A stretch of DNA of 64,000 nt from Nematostella vectensis (GCF_932526225.1 NC_064042.1:5883540-5947539), one strand, 5' to 3'. Numbered from the stretch's first letter, positions 19,160 through 31,600 are shown. The notes: generated from the letters alone by a model not told the origin. Made by a program: numbers and translations.

Positions 19160-21018
19160 ATTATAACCAGAACATAGACACAATTTACTTCCATGTATCG
19201 AAGAATAGTTTATGTCAACGCGAAGATCGATCCTCGATTAGACGATACCCGAGGATGTAGGGAGAAAACCAGGCAAAGAAACCATGTACCCTTAACTGTA
19301 CTATTTGTAAACAGTACTTTTTTTGAACTGCACTCTATGTGAACCGTACTCTTTAAAAAGCAATAGAAGCAGTTTCCTCCCAGACGGAAATAGGGAACTA
19401 GAAGCTCTTTGCCGTATCGTCTGGAGATGATCCTTTTTCTTCGCTGGCGTGTGAGAATAAGCTCTCCAGTGATTCCTCTCGCTGATTACAGGCCTAGGAT
19501 AGTTGCAGCAGCGAATTTATGACTTTGCCTCAAGCTTTATCTCGTTTGCTTAACAATTCTTTCCCCAAAAGATATATTTGAATATTAAAAATTTATCCCT
19601 GAGATGATTCGAATGGTTCATTATTGGCATTGTGATATTGCGAGTACAATAAAATATATTATTGTTACGGAATAGACGTGGAATATTTCTAGTTATTAGA
19701 CTATTATCATACATCAGTCTCATAACAATAGCTTTCACCCGCGTTGCCTCATGGGCATTAATTAAATGGCTGAAAGCTGTCACGTGTAACTGATACAATC
19801 ATGCCGGGAAAGCACGTGACCCTCAATTTATATATTTAAGAACAAAAATACAATTCCTAAATTGAAATCGTTTCATTCCATTTACATCCTCTTATTCATT
19901 CGATGTGAAAGGAACAACAGGTTACGACAAAATAGTATCATCCATGATTTCGCTTTTTTATGTCGCAGATAATTTTAACATCAGACCGAGGCTCGTCGTC
20001 GTGCTTACGTTTTCATTATAAGTTCAAGATCAGGATTTTTAAGATTTTATAACACTAGCGTAGGTTTGTTTATAAGGAGACTAAAGTACAATTGATTAAT
20101 AATTAATTATGAACTAGTGCAAAAGAAATACTTATAGCTTCATATGCATGTTTTACAACTTTGTACTTTCTTTCAAAAATTAGGGGCGGATACGTTGGAT
20201 GGAGGGAAGGGATTGATGTGGCATTGTGGATGTGTATGTAGATTGATGTATTCAACACCCTTACCCCACCCCCGTTACTGTTACTTTTTGCATATATACA
20301 CCGGCATCTTTTCACCGTCATATAGACGGGGAATTGCGCAGTCATTGGAATCATTTGAATAAAAGATTCCAGTATCTCTCCTTTTTATTCAACCTGATGG
20401 TATGGTAGTTATTTTGTCATTAACAGGTAAGTTCCTAGGATTGGCTGAGGGGCAGGGGGGGCGGGGGGGGGGGGGGGGAATTGCGCAGTCATTGGAATCA
20501 TAGAATTTGAAGATTCCTAAATAAGGAATGACCCACTTTTGTCTGCCAAGGGGGAGGGGGGGGGGGGTGCGCGCACTGTGTACGCACCTGATTCAAGCAC
20601 TTTATCCCCCACCCCTATACTAACTACGAGTAGCTATAGGTTTGTGATGTTGACAGGCTAATATGAGATCCTATCATATTATAATCTCCTTACAACATAT
20701 GGTTTGGCAACTGTTAGAGCATTAGTTAAAAATGACATTTCAATACCCAAACTGTCGATGATATAACTGTATCGTGTTGATTTAATCGCTAAAACAGCCG
20801 GCTTGCATTAATGATTAATTGAATTTCCCTTTCCTTAAGTCAATGCAGATATTGAATTAATGAATAGCTCAAATTGCGGATTGAATCCACATCTGATAAT
20901 AAAAGCTTTACACCTAGCGTGTGTTTAATTCTTGATATCATTTCGCCAATATCCCTACTTCAAGAAAACAACATCTTCTCCGAACTAGCACCTCTTGCTA
21001 TCATCTCTTCAAATCTCA
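19160..21018. other. Intergenic, no gene seen
   Basis: Between cluster members 3 and 4. It holds a short direct duplication (20330-20515) with G homopolymers near 20455-20480 and 20550-20567. I see no coding sequence. Confidence 0.55.
20330..20515. repeat. Short direct duplication flanking a G-rich tract
   Basis: GGAATTGCGCAGTCATTGGA plus ATCAT occurs at about 20330 and again at about 20475, each followed by a diverged AAGATTCC. The second copy follows a run of about 20 G. Confidence 0.75.
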
Positions 21019-21300
21019 TTAAACCTCCGCACTTACTCTATTCTCTCTTTTATCCGAAGTTTTGTATAGTTCATCTAAGCAGCATAAACACCATATACAT
21101 GCAAGAAACCCGGCTGTGAAGATGAGAAAAGTAACAGCGCCTAGGAGAGACTCAAAGTAGATATTAGAAGAAGACGAGCTTTCGCTAGGAGATCCTTCCG
21201 GGTCCTTCCCCTCGGTGAGGCGTAGCAACTTGAAACATAACGGTAGTATCGTTAACATCAATGGCGCATTTTGTTGCTTTTTTAAATGAAGGCCTAACAT
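21019..21300 (-). CDS. Small single-pass membrane protein, cluster member 4
   Basis: An open frame of 93 residues; Met15 (base 21258) is an alternative start giving a hydrophobic leader (MLTILPLCFKLL). The ectodomain is short and rich in Glu and Ser (EGSPSESSSSS). The span AVTFLIFTAGFLACIW runs into CLCC, then LDELYKTSDKRENRVSAEV. The span and tail are almost identical to member 5 (AVTFLVFTAGFLACIW, CLCCLDELYTTSDRRER), while N-terminal halves differ, the pattern of paralogues conserved for the membrane and cytosolic part. The cluster of cysteines beside the membrane suggests palmitoylation (inference). Function unknown. Confidence 0.7.
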   Translation of the reverse strand: MLGLHLKKQQNAPLMLTILPLCFKLLRLTEGKDPEGSPSESSSSSNIYFESLLGAVTFLIFTAGFLACIWCLCCLDELYKTSDKRENRVSAEV

Positions 21301-22454
21301 TTTGACAGTACTTGTATTTCGTTATTTTTTTAGTTCTTCCAATGCTGGTCTGTCAATATTGTTAATTCGTTTCACTCAAGCATGTTTTACACATGAATTT
21401 CCTCTGTTGCAATTCTCCACTTGAGACTTCTTTGCGCTTTTCAATTCACACTCGCTTTTTCTTTTCCTCTTCGATTGTTCTTTTTTACTTGATTCAAAGA
21501 CAAATCAGTATTCTGAGAGTCGCACATGCTTTCATAAGTAAAAGCACAAAAGTCATTGTTGGCTGCCGACAAGACTTCAGAAGAATCATGGCATCGGTCT
21601 AAATAATCATTACTTGGCTTTAGGAAATACTCGGACCATTAGTCGAAAACACGTCAAGTCTTAATGACATGCAAATGAAATTAAATTATCTCACCCGGAG
21701 CTATAAAACAACAAAATGTTTGCGTAAAACATAAGAAAACGACTAGAGTTGGTTTCGCAGTGAGGGGATGTTCCGGTTTTATTGCAAAGTGTAAATGTTT
21801 GTGAAGTTTCACGCCCATATGGAATGATCTGGGTTGATTGCGTGCGTGATATTCAATAACAGCCTAGTTTTAAGTACTTGACAGTTTAAAAGGGAAGCGT
21901 AATAAATATTTTATTGGGGTAATGACATAAGAAAGTTGTTATGCGCTTTATGCCGCGTCGGGTGTTGATGTAAAACCGGAGAAGCTGCCGCTACACATTC
22001 AGCGCGCGACGAAAAGAAACAAAATATTCGTCATTTCTCCTAGAGTAAAACCTCGCTATACGAACAACCGAACAACCGCAATCTGCGGACAGTATTCAAG
22101 GTCCAAAAGGAAGAGTTATCAATGCTGTAACAGACCAAAAGACATTAAGAAACATCGTTTGGGAGGGGGTGTGTGTGTGGGGGGGGGGGATGTCCTCTCG
22201 GTGCCCCTGCCCCTGTTACGGCTCTGCATAATATCTGCCAATAATAATGCTGTCCTTATTAACGAAGACATTAACAAGTCAAAGTCATACACATGCATAA
22301 TTTTTCTCATATTCGCAAGAGACCACCAGCTTCCTGGTTCATTTTTTAGCTGGTGCGTGACCCCCCAACCTGCTACTCAAGGAAAAATAATCATCCTGAA
22401 CCAATAATATAAACGGGAATTAACTCAAATCAATCTAGCGTGAGCGAAACTTTT
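21301..22454. other. Intergenic, no gene seen
   Basis: Upstream of cluster member 4. AT-rich, with a short GT/G-rich tract at 22159-22190. No clear TATA element for member 4 could be picked out. Confidence 0.5.
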
Positions 22455-22860
22455 CTTATATACGTAGGCGACATGACGGAAAAACATGACTTTTCCAAAA
22501 AGCTCATTTCACATCAAATAAGGCTGAAAATTCCCCAAATTACTTAGTGAGTAATATCAAACAAAATATCAAATGCGACTTTTTTTAAATTGATGCGACT
22601 TTTTGTAAAGTATCATTGAAATTTGAGGTGTTCGTCCCTGAGCCCATACCTAGCGCAAGGATGATCAAGAAAAAAAAACTGTCTTAAAAAGCCAAAATCA
22701 GGGTATGTGTGATTTCGGCCACTCATTTTTTGTGTTTTTAAAAGGGAAAATCAGTCCGGAATGCAAGGAACTGACAACCATTGTAATAAATTGTGTCTTC
22801 TTTCTCTATCTCGAATTTTCCAGGTTTTTCCGTCATGTCTACGTAGGCTAAAATGTCGCA
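22455..22860. repeat. Inverted pair of DMTEKPGK-type repeat ends
   Basis: GACATGACGGAAAAAC is on the plus strand near 22469 and on the minus strand near 22840, with TACGTAG just outside each. A third copy lies on the minus strand at 58035. The inverted pair suggests a small element or two head-to-head copies of one repeat. Confidence 0.6.
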
Positions 22861-23001
22861 TGAGCGATAGAGGGCGTTACCACTATTTACATACCACCCA
22901 CTCGGAGTAAAGAAATATTCCGTGATATCATTCTTGACCGTGGCTTTGCACAATTGTTGCATTGGTTTTACGGCAATTTTCGCATTTATCAAGTAAAACA
23001 A
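22738..23001 (-). CDS. Unrecognised 87-residue frame, repeat-associated
   Basis: The frame contains DITEYFFTPSGWYVNSGNAL, then [14 protein letters not shown] and a C-terminal QFLAFRTDFPF. A second locus in an importin intron (57945-58045, minus) encodes DMTEKPGK, then [10 protein letters not shown] and a stop in a similar arrangement. Two loci sharing protein-level rather than only DNA-level resemblance point to a decayed transposon gene or retrocopy. I do not recognise the family, and it may not be expressed. Confidence 0.3.
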   Translation of the reverse strand: MFYLINAKIAVKPMQQLCKATVKNDITEYFFTPSGWYVNSGNALYRSCDILAYVDMTEKPGKFEIEKEDTIYYNGCQFLAFRTDFPF

Positions 23002-23323
23002 CTTAGCAACAAAAATTACTTAATAAGGAAGTGATACTACGCAATATAACTGTGCTATTTAGCGCTATCTTGTCCATACTCACAGACGCAACTTCCCCCG
23101 GTCGCGGAAAATGGGCCATTCCTTATTGAAGAATCGTCAAATACCCCCCTTTAGCTTCACTTAATAAGAATCCGACAATATTTGTAGTAGATTTAGTGGC
23201 GGTTTTTACTCAAGCGAATTACACCTTGCCTTCCCTCGTTGCCAGTCAATAAACCTAAAGAAACACGAATCCGCATGATTATCTAAAATGGCGAATTTAT
23301 CATGATGTTCTCTTTAAACATCT

Positions 23324-23560
23324 TCATCTCTCTCTCCTGTCCGAAGTCGTGTATAGCTCATCTAAACAGCACAAACACCAAATGCATGCAAGAAAGCCAG
23401 CCGTGAAGACGAGAAAAGTGACGGCGGCGAGAAAGTTCCTAAAGTAGTTATCAGACTCCAATGCTGACGATCCTATTTCTTTACCATTCGAGGCTAGTAA
23501 CAATTGTACAAATGGTGCGATTAAAAAAGGATAATAACGAGCAATAAAACCCCACAGCAT
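23324..23560 (-). CDS. Small type I membrane protein, cluster member 5
   Basis: 78 residues in one exon. A hydrophobic leader (MLWGFIARYYPFLIAPFVQL) may act as signal peptide. A short ectodomain (NGKEIGSSALESDNYFRNF) precedes the span AVTFLVFTAGFLACIW and the CLCCLDELYTTSDRRER tail. The span and tail match member 4 with only a few conservative changes, so these are recent paralogues 2.3 kb apart on the same strand. Function unknown; the invariant Cys-Cys-x-Asp-Glu-Leu-Tyr stretch is the best search query. Confidence 0.7.
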   Translation of the reverse strand: MLWGFIARYYPFLIAPFVQLLLASNGKEIGSSALESDNYFRNFLAAVTFLVFTAGFLACIWCLCCLDELYTTSDRRER

Positions 23561-24590
23561 CTTTGAAACGCCTAATATTTCAGCTATTTTATTCGGCTTT
23601 GTTCAGTTTTTTTGCGAAACCGATGACTTTGTTTCTTTTGTTGAACTTGTTTGTAGCACTGCGCTGTTTAAAAATAATCTTTATGTCAGCTTCTCTCAAT
23701 CTCTAGCTGTACAGTTCAACCACTGGAAGCAAAACCCTTTAGAGATGTTGAACGAGTTCCCCGGCAATATAAACCTTTGGGCATAAAGCTTGATAAACGC
23801 CCTATTCATCAACAGCGAAAGTCAGGGCTTTAAGCTAAAAACAGCCTTAAGCCACAAAACATTAGAGCTTTAAATAGCAGAAGGTCACTTCTTCGCTTCC
23901 TCTTGCGCCAGCGAGGTGCGATAAATCCTGAAGTTAATCCTGCGGAATCCTTAGAGTGGTAGGCTTTATTTTCAACCAGCATCGAGCGTTCTAGACGGCT
24001 AGCAATGAGGTGTGTTTACTGTCAGGGGTTTTTGTTCATTATTTCAACTACGAGAAGTCCTTGATTAAACTTATGCCACGAGAACTAAATTATGCACCAC
24101 CGCTTAAAAGGACGTCGGACGAGGAGGGGCTTTCAAGTGGGGCTTTCTCTTACTTGTTCCTATGGCGTTCTTTCGGGATTCCTGTGGTTGGCCGTTTGGC
24201 GAGAGGCTGAGGAGAGCACAACGTTAAGAAAGCCAGGGACTGGGCTTTGGCTTGCTGATTCACAGAGCGACTTTTATGGAACATTCTGGAGCGACAAGCC
24301 GAGTACGACTCGAGTTAGTAGGGGCGGATGCACACTTGGAGGGGGTGAGTCCGATTTGTATGCTAGAGAGCGATCACCCCATTAGACGAGAACAAAGACA
24401 CGTTGCGCTGCGAGACCTGACTTGGGCGCGATAAAGTCGACAATTGTCAAATTTTACTTACGCGCGCGCTCCGGCTCTTGGCGGCAAAATTGCTGAAAAA
24501 AAAATGGCTTACAGCATTTACGAGTAAGCAAGAAAGTCATGGTCATATCCGAAGTGACCCCCGAGACAATGCTTGGCCCACCACGATGGC
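23561..24590. other. Intergenic, no supported gene
   Basis: Upstream of cluster member 5. Overlapping plus-strand frames at 24010-24434 have no recognisable domain and I treat them as chance. Confidence 0.5.
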
Positions 24591-24899
24591 GACAAGTCCG
24601 CCTATTTTCTGCTTGCCAGACAAGTCCGCCTATTTTCTGCTTGCCAGGCAAGTCCGCCTATTTTCTGCTTGCCAGGCAAGTCCGCCTATTTTCTGCTTGC
24701 CAGACAAGTCCGCCTATTTTCTGCTTGCCAGGCAAGTCCGCCTATTTTCTGCTTGCCAGGCAAGTCCGCCTATTTTCTTCTTGCCAGACAAGTCCGCCTA
24801 TTTTCTGCTTGCCAGACAAGTCCGCCTATTTTCTGCTTGCCAGACAAGTCCGCCTATTTTCTGCTTGCCAGACAAGTCCGCCTATTTTCTGCTTGCCAG
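24591..24899. repeat. 28-bp tandem repeat, 11 copies
   Basis: The unit is GACAAGTCCGCCTATTTTCT plus GCTTGCCA, with GACAAG/GGCAAG alternation at the start. Where the GGC version occurs, the unit junction CTTGCCAGGCAAG is a perfect palindrome. All three plus frames are open because 28 is not a multiple of 3; the predicted peptides are artefacts. Confidence 0.97.
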
Positions 24900-24941
24900 T
24901 GTTGAGAGATCTGCCCTTGCAGGCTCCGAGGTGTTGTCGAT

Positions 24942-25079
24942 CAGCAGCGTAGCCAGGATTTTTAACAGAAGGGGGCCCAAAAGGCCCTTTCAAGGCATTG
25001 TCTCATACATTTACTGTATTTTTGGCTGCTAGAAGGGGGGCCCGGGCCCCCTTGGCCACCCTTCTGACTACGCCCCTGC
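24942..25079. mobile_element. MITE with CAG..GCGTAGCCAGGAT-type ends
   Basis: The left end CAGCAGCGTAGCCAGGAT and right end (read inverted) CAGGGGCGTAGTCAG share the terminal motif, and inner GGGGGCCC tracts also pair. This CAGGGGCGTAG end is common in hAT-like non-autonomous elements of invertebrates. A clean 8-bp duplication is not visible. Confidence 0.6.
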
Positions 25080-25707
25080 CGATAGAGGAGTTTGATTGAT
25101 GGTGTGCTTTAAACTGAGGTTGCTGAAGACATTGCCACATGGACGATAGATGGCTAGGAATGAAGCTTGAGATGTCTCAAGATAGTATTAATCCATACAA
25201 TACAGCGCTGTAGCCACGCCCCTACTGGCCATCCTTATAATTAACACCTCGAAAACTCCGCAAAGTCCACATATTCTTGGCTATGTTCTGCTAGGCCCTC
25301 TAATATCAAAACTACCCCTGCCCACGGGATACACGCGAATGCTTGGTACAACCTCGTGACGGCGTTAATCCTGGTCCGAAAAAGGAGCACAGTTTCCGAT
25401 TCGCAGCAAATTGCACTTACTGAAGAATATCTGACTGCTTAACCCTTTCATTAAAACCGAGACATTTAACAACCCATGGTGGCGATTTGACGATACCCTG
25501 ACAACATATCTAAAACTCTTGTCTTGAGGAGGACACAAATGTCATTTTTCTAAATGCAACTCGGGTAAATCTGATATAAACAACAGTTTCTAGCCCATCT
25601 TCAATCACGGCTAGCGCTGTTTTCAATTAAGTGCGCTTTAAGTGTTGGACTTATATATTATCCCATGTGACCAATAAAATGTCCCGAGGAGCGTATGGTA
25701 CATCATG
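25080..25707. other. Intergenic, no gene seen
   Basis: Downstream of cluster member 6 on the minus strand. No repeat or coding sequence recognised. Confidence 0.55.
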
Positions 25708-26001
25708 TTAGACGGCCGGAGTATCCCGAGCGGTTTTTGCTTCAATGTCACTATGGTACAATTCCTCGTGACAGCAGATACAGTAGACACCAAGTAGCAC
25801 GCCAAGCATGAGCAAAAGCACGCTAACAAGGAGCGTGCTGGAGCTTGGGCCGTTCGGCGAGTCGTTTGGTAGCAGGATAGTTATGGTCCGAGGTGTAACG
25901 GCGTCTTGTATTTCTTCTTCAACTCCCGTTGCTCCAATTATTAGCAATAAGTGCGCAGTGATTATGAGCGACCATACGTACTTCACTGTTATGACTGCCA
26001 T
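25708..26001 (-). CDS. Small type I membrane protein, cluster member 6
   Basis: 97 residues from MAVITVKYVW; an upstream Met at 26019 is less favoured because the chosen one begins a clear signal peptide (VWSLIITAHLLLIIGATG). The ectodomain is acidic then Pro/Ser-rich (VEEEIQDAV, PNDSPNGPSSS). The span TLLVSVLLLMLGVLLGVY leads into CICCHEELYHSDIEAKTA. CxCC-x-E-E-L-Y-x-S-D aligns with the CLCCLDELYxTSD of members 4 and 5, linking all three. A TATA-like TATTTATAAAG sits about 94 bp upstream. Single exon; function unknown. Confidence 0.72.
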   Translation of the reverse strand: MAVITVKYVWSLIITAHLLLIIGATGVEEEIQDAVTPRTITILLPNDSPNGPSSSTLLVSVLLLMLGVLLGVYCICCHEELYHSDIEAKTARDTPAV

Positions 26002-26094
26002 TGTTAAATTTAGCCACAAAGTCGCGGGACATTCATCACGAATTCATCATCTTTTTCCTCTCTTGGCTAACTTACGACGCCAAGAAAACCCAAA

Positions 26095-26105
26095 CTTTAT
26101 AAATA
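26095..26105 (-). promoter_or_regulatory. TATA-like box upstream of cluster member 6
   Basis: On the minus strand the sequence reads TATTTATAAAG, about 94 bases before the ATG at 26001. A start site some 30 bases downstream would leave a 5' UTR of about 65 bases. Inference from motif and position only. Confidence 0.4.
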
Positions 26106-26957
26106 CAAAGCAAAGAACACAATAACACAATAATTAATACACGTTCAAATATCAACTCCTCGCCTGAACAGCGCAGTCGGACAAGTCTGAGTAATCGTGT
26201 CGGTAGCCTCTTGATAACGTTTTTATGATAACGGGGGAAATTCTTTCAAGCCCACTTCCCGTTACTATGACACTACTAATCTTATCGAAGCGTTCATGGA
26301 CGAACTCACCCTTTTACTCCGTCTCGAACCCGGAAAAGTGCTTTTGACGGCTTTACAAGGGCTGAACTACCGTGCGTTGAGCTATTTGGAGACCGCAAGG
26401 ATTAGAGTGAACGTAGCGTTGTGGGGGAGAGAATAATTGATCAGATCACTTATTTTTGTATTGGTTCCAACAATGAACGTGATGTAGCAGAACACTGGAG
26501 ATCGACGTATTCAAATCTTGAGTAGGTTTAAATATGCGATTTCGCGATATCGTTTTCCAGATATACACAATAACGGTTGAAAAATAACCCTGAATATTAA
26601 CAAAAAAAACTGTTTTTAGAAATATTAATGGACTCGCATCAGCTCGAAACAGAATAAAAAAATAATCGTCGATTTTGCGAGAACAGGCAGAGTGAAACTT
26701 ATGTGATTCGTTCTGTCTATTTTAATGATTCTTTTGTAGTTGTTTGGCAATTACTATTGATCATTTAGAATGTCTAAATTGCGTTATCAATAAATACGAG
26801 ACGGTTAACAAATCTTAAAAGATTAATATATCAAGTTCAATTATGTCTAAAGAAACGAAAGAATTGTTTACCGTTTGACTATAAGAACATAAAACCCCGC
26901 AAAGATCTCATCGGATGAAATAAATTTCACGTTGTTGAAAAGAATTTCAGACACGAG

Positions 26958-26991
<34 letters not shown>

Positions 26992-28639
26992 GGAGTAATT
27001 TAATTTCATTTGATGCGGTTTTTTTCCTGACTCAATATTGGAACACAGGCCCGTTTAGGGGAGCTTTATGGAGGTATATTTAATAGGTTCGGCAGTTAAA
27101 AAAGTAAAAGCTTTAGATTGCCTTAAATATACACTCTGCGCTTTCTTCACCGGCCCGAGAGACACTAACCTTCTCAGCATGGGGCCGTTAAACGCCGACC
27201 GATCGAATAAGTGAGTTCTATCGTATCTCGGTGTCTGGCCGTAGCCTTCTTCTCAAACCAGTCAGTAAACAATAAGATTCGTATCTTGATGTCTGGGTGA
27301 ACCTGAAGGCGAAAACAAGGTTTTAACTTATAATTTTATATTTGCTATAGTCAACAGAATAAAATCTTATTCTCTTGAGAATTAACCGGTTAGCATTTTC
27401 AGTAACAACCAAAACAGGTCAAAGGCCTATTTATCATCAAGCAGAATTCCCCGCCGAAATAAACGCGACAATTTCGTCATTAATACAATAGACAATAATA
27501 ATTAATACAAGAATAAGCAATATCTGTCATTTATTTAATACATTTTAGAAAGAAACAATTATCTTTTGGCGATAGCAACCGACAGTCCACCTTAGCAACC
27601 GCCGCCAACTTGTCATACAATTCCATTAACCTTCCCTTCAAAATCCTTCCTAAAAGCTTCCAAATGTTTGAATACTAAAAAGAAAATAATATATTCATCA
27701 GACTTTATCTTACGAAAACTGGACAGCAATTGATTGTATTATTAGCGATTAGCCTACTCTAAACACGCTCATTTCTGCTCCATTGTTGTAGTTATAGTTT
27801 TCTAATACATTTTCTTTAAGGGATAATTTCTAAAAAGAATACTGCTGTCCGAAAAATATAGCAGGCGGCAGGGATAGTCACACATCAAAGCACTGAACAA
27901 AAGAAAGCATTACATCCAATATCCAAAAAAATGTTTCCGGTTTTCTTTGTAAGTCTCTTTGCAACCCTACGCGACTGTAGATGCGTTCCCGCCAGCCAAT
28001 GGGTCATACAAAGTGACAACTAAGCTTCCCCTGGATCCCCAACACGTGATGTAGAACTAGGTTCCGATTGGTTTATCATGCAACACACAGGGGGTCCGCA
28101 GGATAAGATCACGCAACTAGGGTCACGCAAGGCGCATCAAGACACGTCACGTCATCACGACCTAGACTTCATCTCTTCTCTTCTACGCTCCCAAATTTCC
28201 AACAGATCATCAAAGCTTGAATACAAAATAGAACTTTTCATGTTGCAAAAACAAAGTAAGCGCTAGAGATACGACGGCGTCACGAGAGTCTAAATGCTAT
28301 GGCAACGTTTAATTCTTTGCGGTCAGAGAAACGTCAGATCCCTAGACACGCACGGAAGGTCTCAAAAGTCGCAGGAAATACGGCACCGTTCAGGGTAGCG
28401 AGGACACCTTGCGGGATGCGGGATTCTCGCGGGACGCGGTGCTACAGATTCGCTCGATCCAAGCTCAAACTTGATCTTTTTGACAGTACAATAAAAACTA
28501 TCGTCATTTGTCCCAACAAGACGACGCGCGGCATAAATTACACCTCACGTCGAGGGAGCGGAAATCACGAGGGAGCTTAGCGGCGAGTTGCGAACATGGT
28601 CCTGGGACTCCTCTCTCTGATTGATAGATTCTGTGTAGG
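26106..28639. other. Intergenic between small-protein cluster and importin 3' end
   Basis: AT-rich, with a 30-base A homopolymer near 26961-26990. I see no coding sequence with support; frames at 28078-28266 and 28299-28580 lie beside the importin 3' end and lack recognisable domains. The importin 3' UTR must extend into the upper end of this stretch, but no clear AATAAA lies close to the stop. Confidence 0.55.
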
Positions 28640-31600
28640 TCACTGCCCTTGTCCTCCCGTCATGGCGTTCCTTAGGGCCTCTTGCTGCATCTCGGTGAGT
28701 TGAGCGAGACACGCCGCCCACACGGCCTCCATGGGCTGAAAACAAAACGTGCGCGTGTTAGGGTGGGAACACCAGAGAAGACGCTGAACACTAAGACTAA
28801 AGCGACATCGATACATGGGCCTTGTGCTCACATGAGGAACGAGAAACTTGGCGAGTTGAATGAACCCGTTCTCCCTTAACCCGAATCACCACGGAAGTTC
28901 CCGAACCATCACGGAAGAGCCAGAACAAATCTGGATGTGTCCTAAGGAAGTACCGAGTCACCCACGAAGTGCCCGAATCACCCCGGAAGTGCCGAGTCAC
29001 CTCGGAATTTCCGAACCATCCCGGAAGTGCCCAAACAAATCTGGAAGTGTCCTAAGGAAGTACCGAGTCACCCACGAAGTGCCCGAATCATCCCAGAAGT
29101 GCCCAAAACATCAAGGAATTCTCCGAATAATCCCGAAAGAGCTGCTAACCTGGACTTGCGCGATAATTCTGAGAACGCGTTGAGTAGTGGCCTCGTCCTC
29201 GCTCAACACTTCCGACACAAAAACGTCAGCGAATATCTGGAGAATTCTTGGAAGGTTGCTATTATCTGTTCCAAGAGCCAGGGGGTGATTTCTTGGAAGC
29301 AAAACAATATTAGAAATATTGTCCAATTATTATTGGATGAAAATCAATATTAGGGGGATCCTAGATCTTGCATTCTTTAATATAAAAATCTAAATAGGGA
29401 TACCCATAGAGTACCTAACATGTCCTATCTCTATTGCTTTGCTCAACGTCATTTTATTGCCACATTACTTATTTTATTACTGTCCATGTGCTCATGATAT
29501 CTGAGGATCCAGCGTTTTCTTTCATATTACGCGAAAAGTTGGGAGCGACTGCAATGAATGCTGGGTCCCCGGGCATGACTACTGTTAGGAGACTGAATTT
29601 TGAACAGTTTAAAGAGTTAGTAACTCACGCTTCTATCAGGTCACACAGGTAGCCATACACATGCGTCGCTTCTTCTTTATCCTCGATAATTGGCAGCCAC
29701 GATAACCACGTGGGTATGACGTCATCGACGTTGATGTTGCCATGGTTAAATTTACAGATCTTGGTGACGGCCGAGATGGCGTTCTCCGTGGCGTTGATAT
29801 TCTCACGTGACCTGGACTGGGGGTCGTTTATAACTCGAACCAACAAGGGCAGCGCATCTAAGAAGAGATTAGACAATCGACGTTCAGTGTGGCGTTATGG
29901 TGCACCATATACATGAATGATAATCCATAGTAAGGAAAAGAGTTTCCATGAACACATGCTGAACGTTTAGCTTCACAGAGCGTCTTTGGTCCGAGTCCTA
30001 CTTAAGTGTCCATGTCAGCTACACCTTAGTTATCGTTTTCATTTAATATTGGAAGGCACAATGTATTAATGAAATCTCTAAATAACCTAAAAAAAGTCAA
30101 TCGAAAATATCGCATTGGCTTTCGCAAATCCGCCGATGGAAATGGATGCTTTTTCACACTTGGTACTTTGCTAGGATGACAAAATGGCGGTTTATAGAGG
30201 CTGTTTAAAGTCGCATTGTCACCAGTTTACTTCTGATCGATTACGTAACAATCTCTGATCATTTTTAACGGAAAACGCCAAAAATATTTCAAAATATTGA
30301 AAGCAGTGTGTCTATTAAAAGTTTCTTTTAGGATGTGATTGATAATTTAGAGCGGATGGCCTGTTTTATAATTGGATTTTAATAGATTCTTTTGTCTTTT
30401 AACGGCTGAGGTTTCCGTCGGACCTCCGGAAGTAAACTGGTAACAATGCGGCTTTAAGTTCAATCACGGTGCAGTTATGTACAATACAGGTGTTAAAGAT
30501 ACACAATACACGTGTACACAAGATAGACTAGAGTCACCTGCGCAGGCCTGGGCGTATTCCTTCGACGAGATGGGCATTATACCGACGCCATAACACGCGG
30601 CCTATATATAGGATATATAAGATAGCCAATCAACACCATAACACGCGGTCTATATATAGGATATATAAGATAGCCAATCAACACCATAACACGCGGCCTA
30701 TATATAGGATATATAAGATAGCCAATCAAAACCATAACACGCGGCCAATATATAAGATATATAAGAGAGCCAATCAACACCATTGCATACATGATATGAT
30801 ATATGAAATAGCCAACCAACATGCGATAATCACGGTTGATTAAAAATATATTTTTAATAGGAGCAAGTTGGCTAGCTATGTTTAAGTTAAATTAGACAGC
30901 AAATCGCATCCTTATCGGCCTTTTTCACATAACTATCAAAGTGGTCACGGTAGCGCGCGCCGCATTACCAAATTAACAAATATAACAGGTATCACAGGTT
31001 AGAAACATAAAAAACTTCGGTCAGTATATTTAAGCCCTAGGTGACGGTATTTACGGACCTCCCAGCTGGTAAATGACATATATATATACAACTGTTTTAC
31101 CTGTCTCACGGGAGCACTTTTGTCGATGCAGTAATTTAACATAGAGGATAAGAAGTAGTCCTTGTACGCGAATGACGCCTATGAAAAAACAAGAGTGAAG
31201 TCAGACCTCGACAACATAAAAAGTGAAAAAGTCCATAAGGAACACCGACAAGAGAAAACAAGCAACAAGCGTGACGCGAGACCACGACAAGATGAACAGG
31301 GAAAGAACAAGGAGAACAGTGACAAGAGAAAACAAGGAACAAGCGTGACGCGAGACCACGACGAGATAAACAGGGGAAGAACAAGGAGAACAGTGACAAG
31401 AGAAAACAAGGAACGAGCGTGACGCGAGACCACGACAAGATGAACAGGGAAAGAACAAGGAGAACAGTGACAAGAGAAAACAAGGAACAAGCGTGACGCG
31501 AGCCCACGACAAGATAAACAGGAAAAAAACAAGGAGAACAGTGACAAGAGAAAACAAGGAACAAGCGTGACGCGAGACCACGACAAGATGAACAGGGAAA

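Noticed and set aside
24591-24899. CRISPR-like array
   Set aside because: Units are contiguous with no unique spacers, and the context is animal DNA.
24478-25032. Repeated LFSACQ-type frames
   Set aside because: Artefacts of the 28-bp array.
28299-28580. 93-codon plus-strand frame near the importin 3' end
   Set aside because: Basic, low-information sequence with no domain; probably antisense to the 3' UTR.
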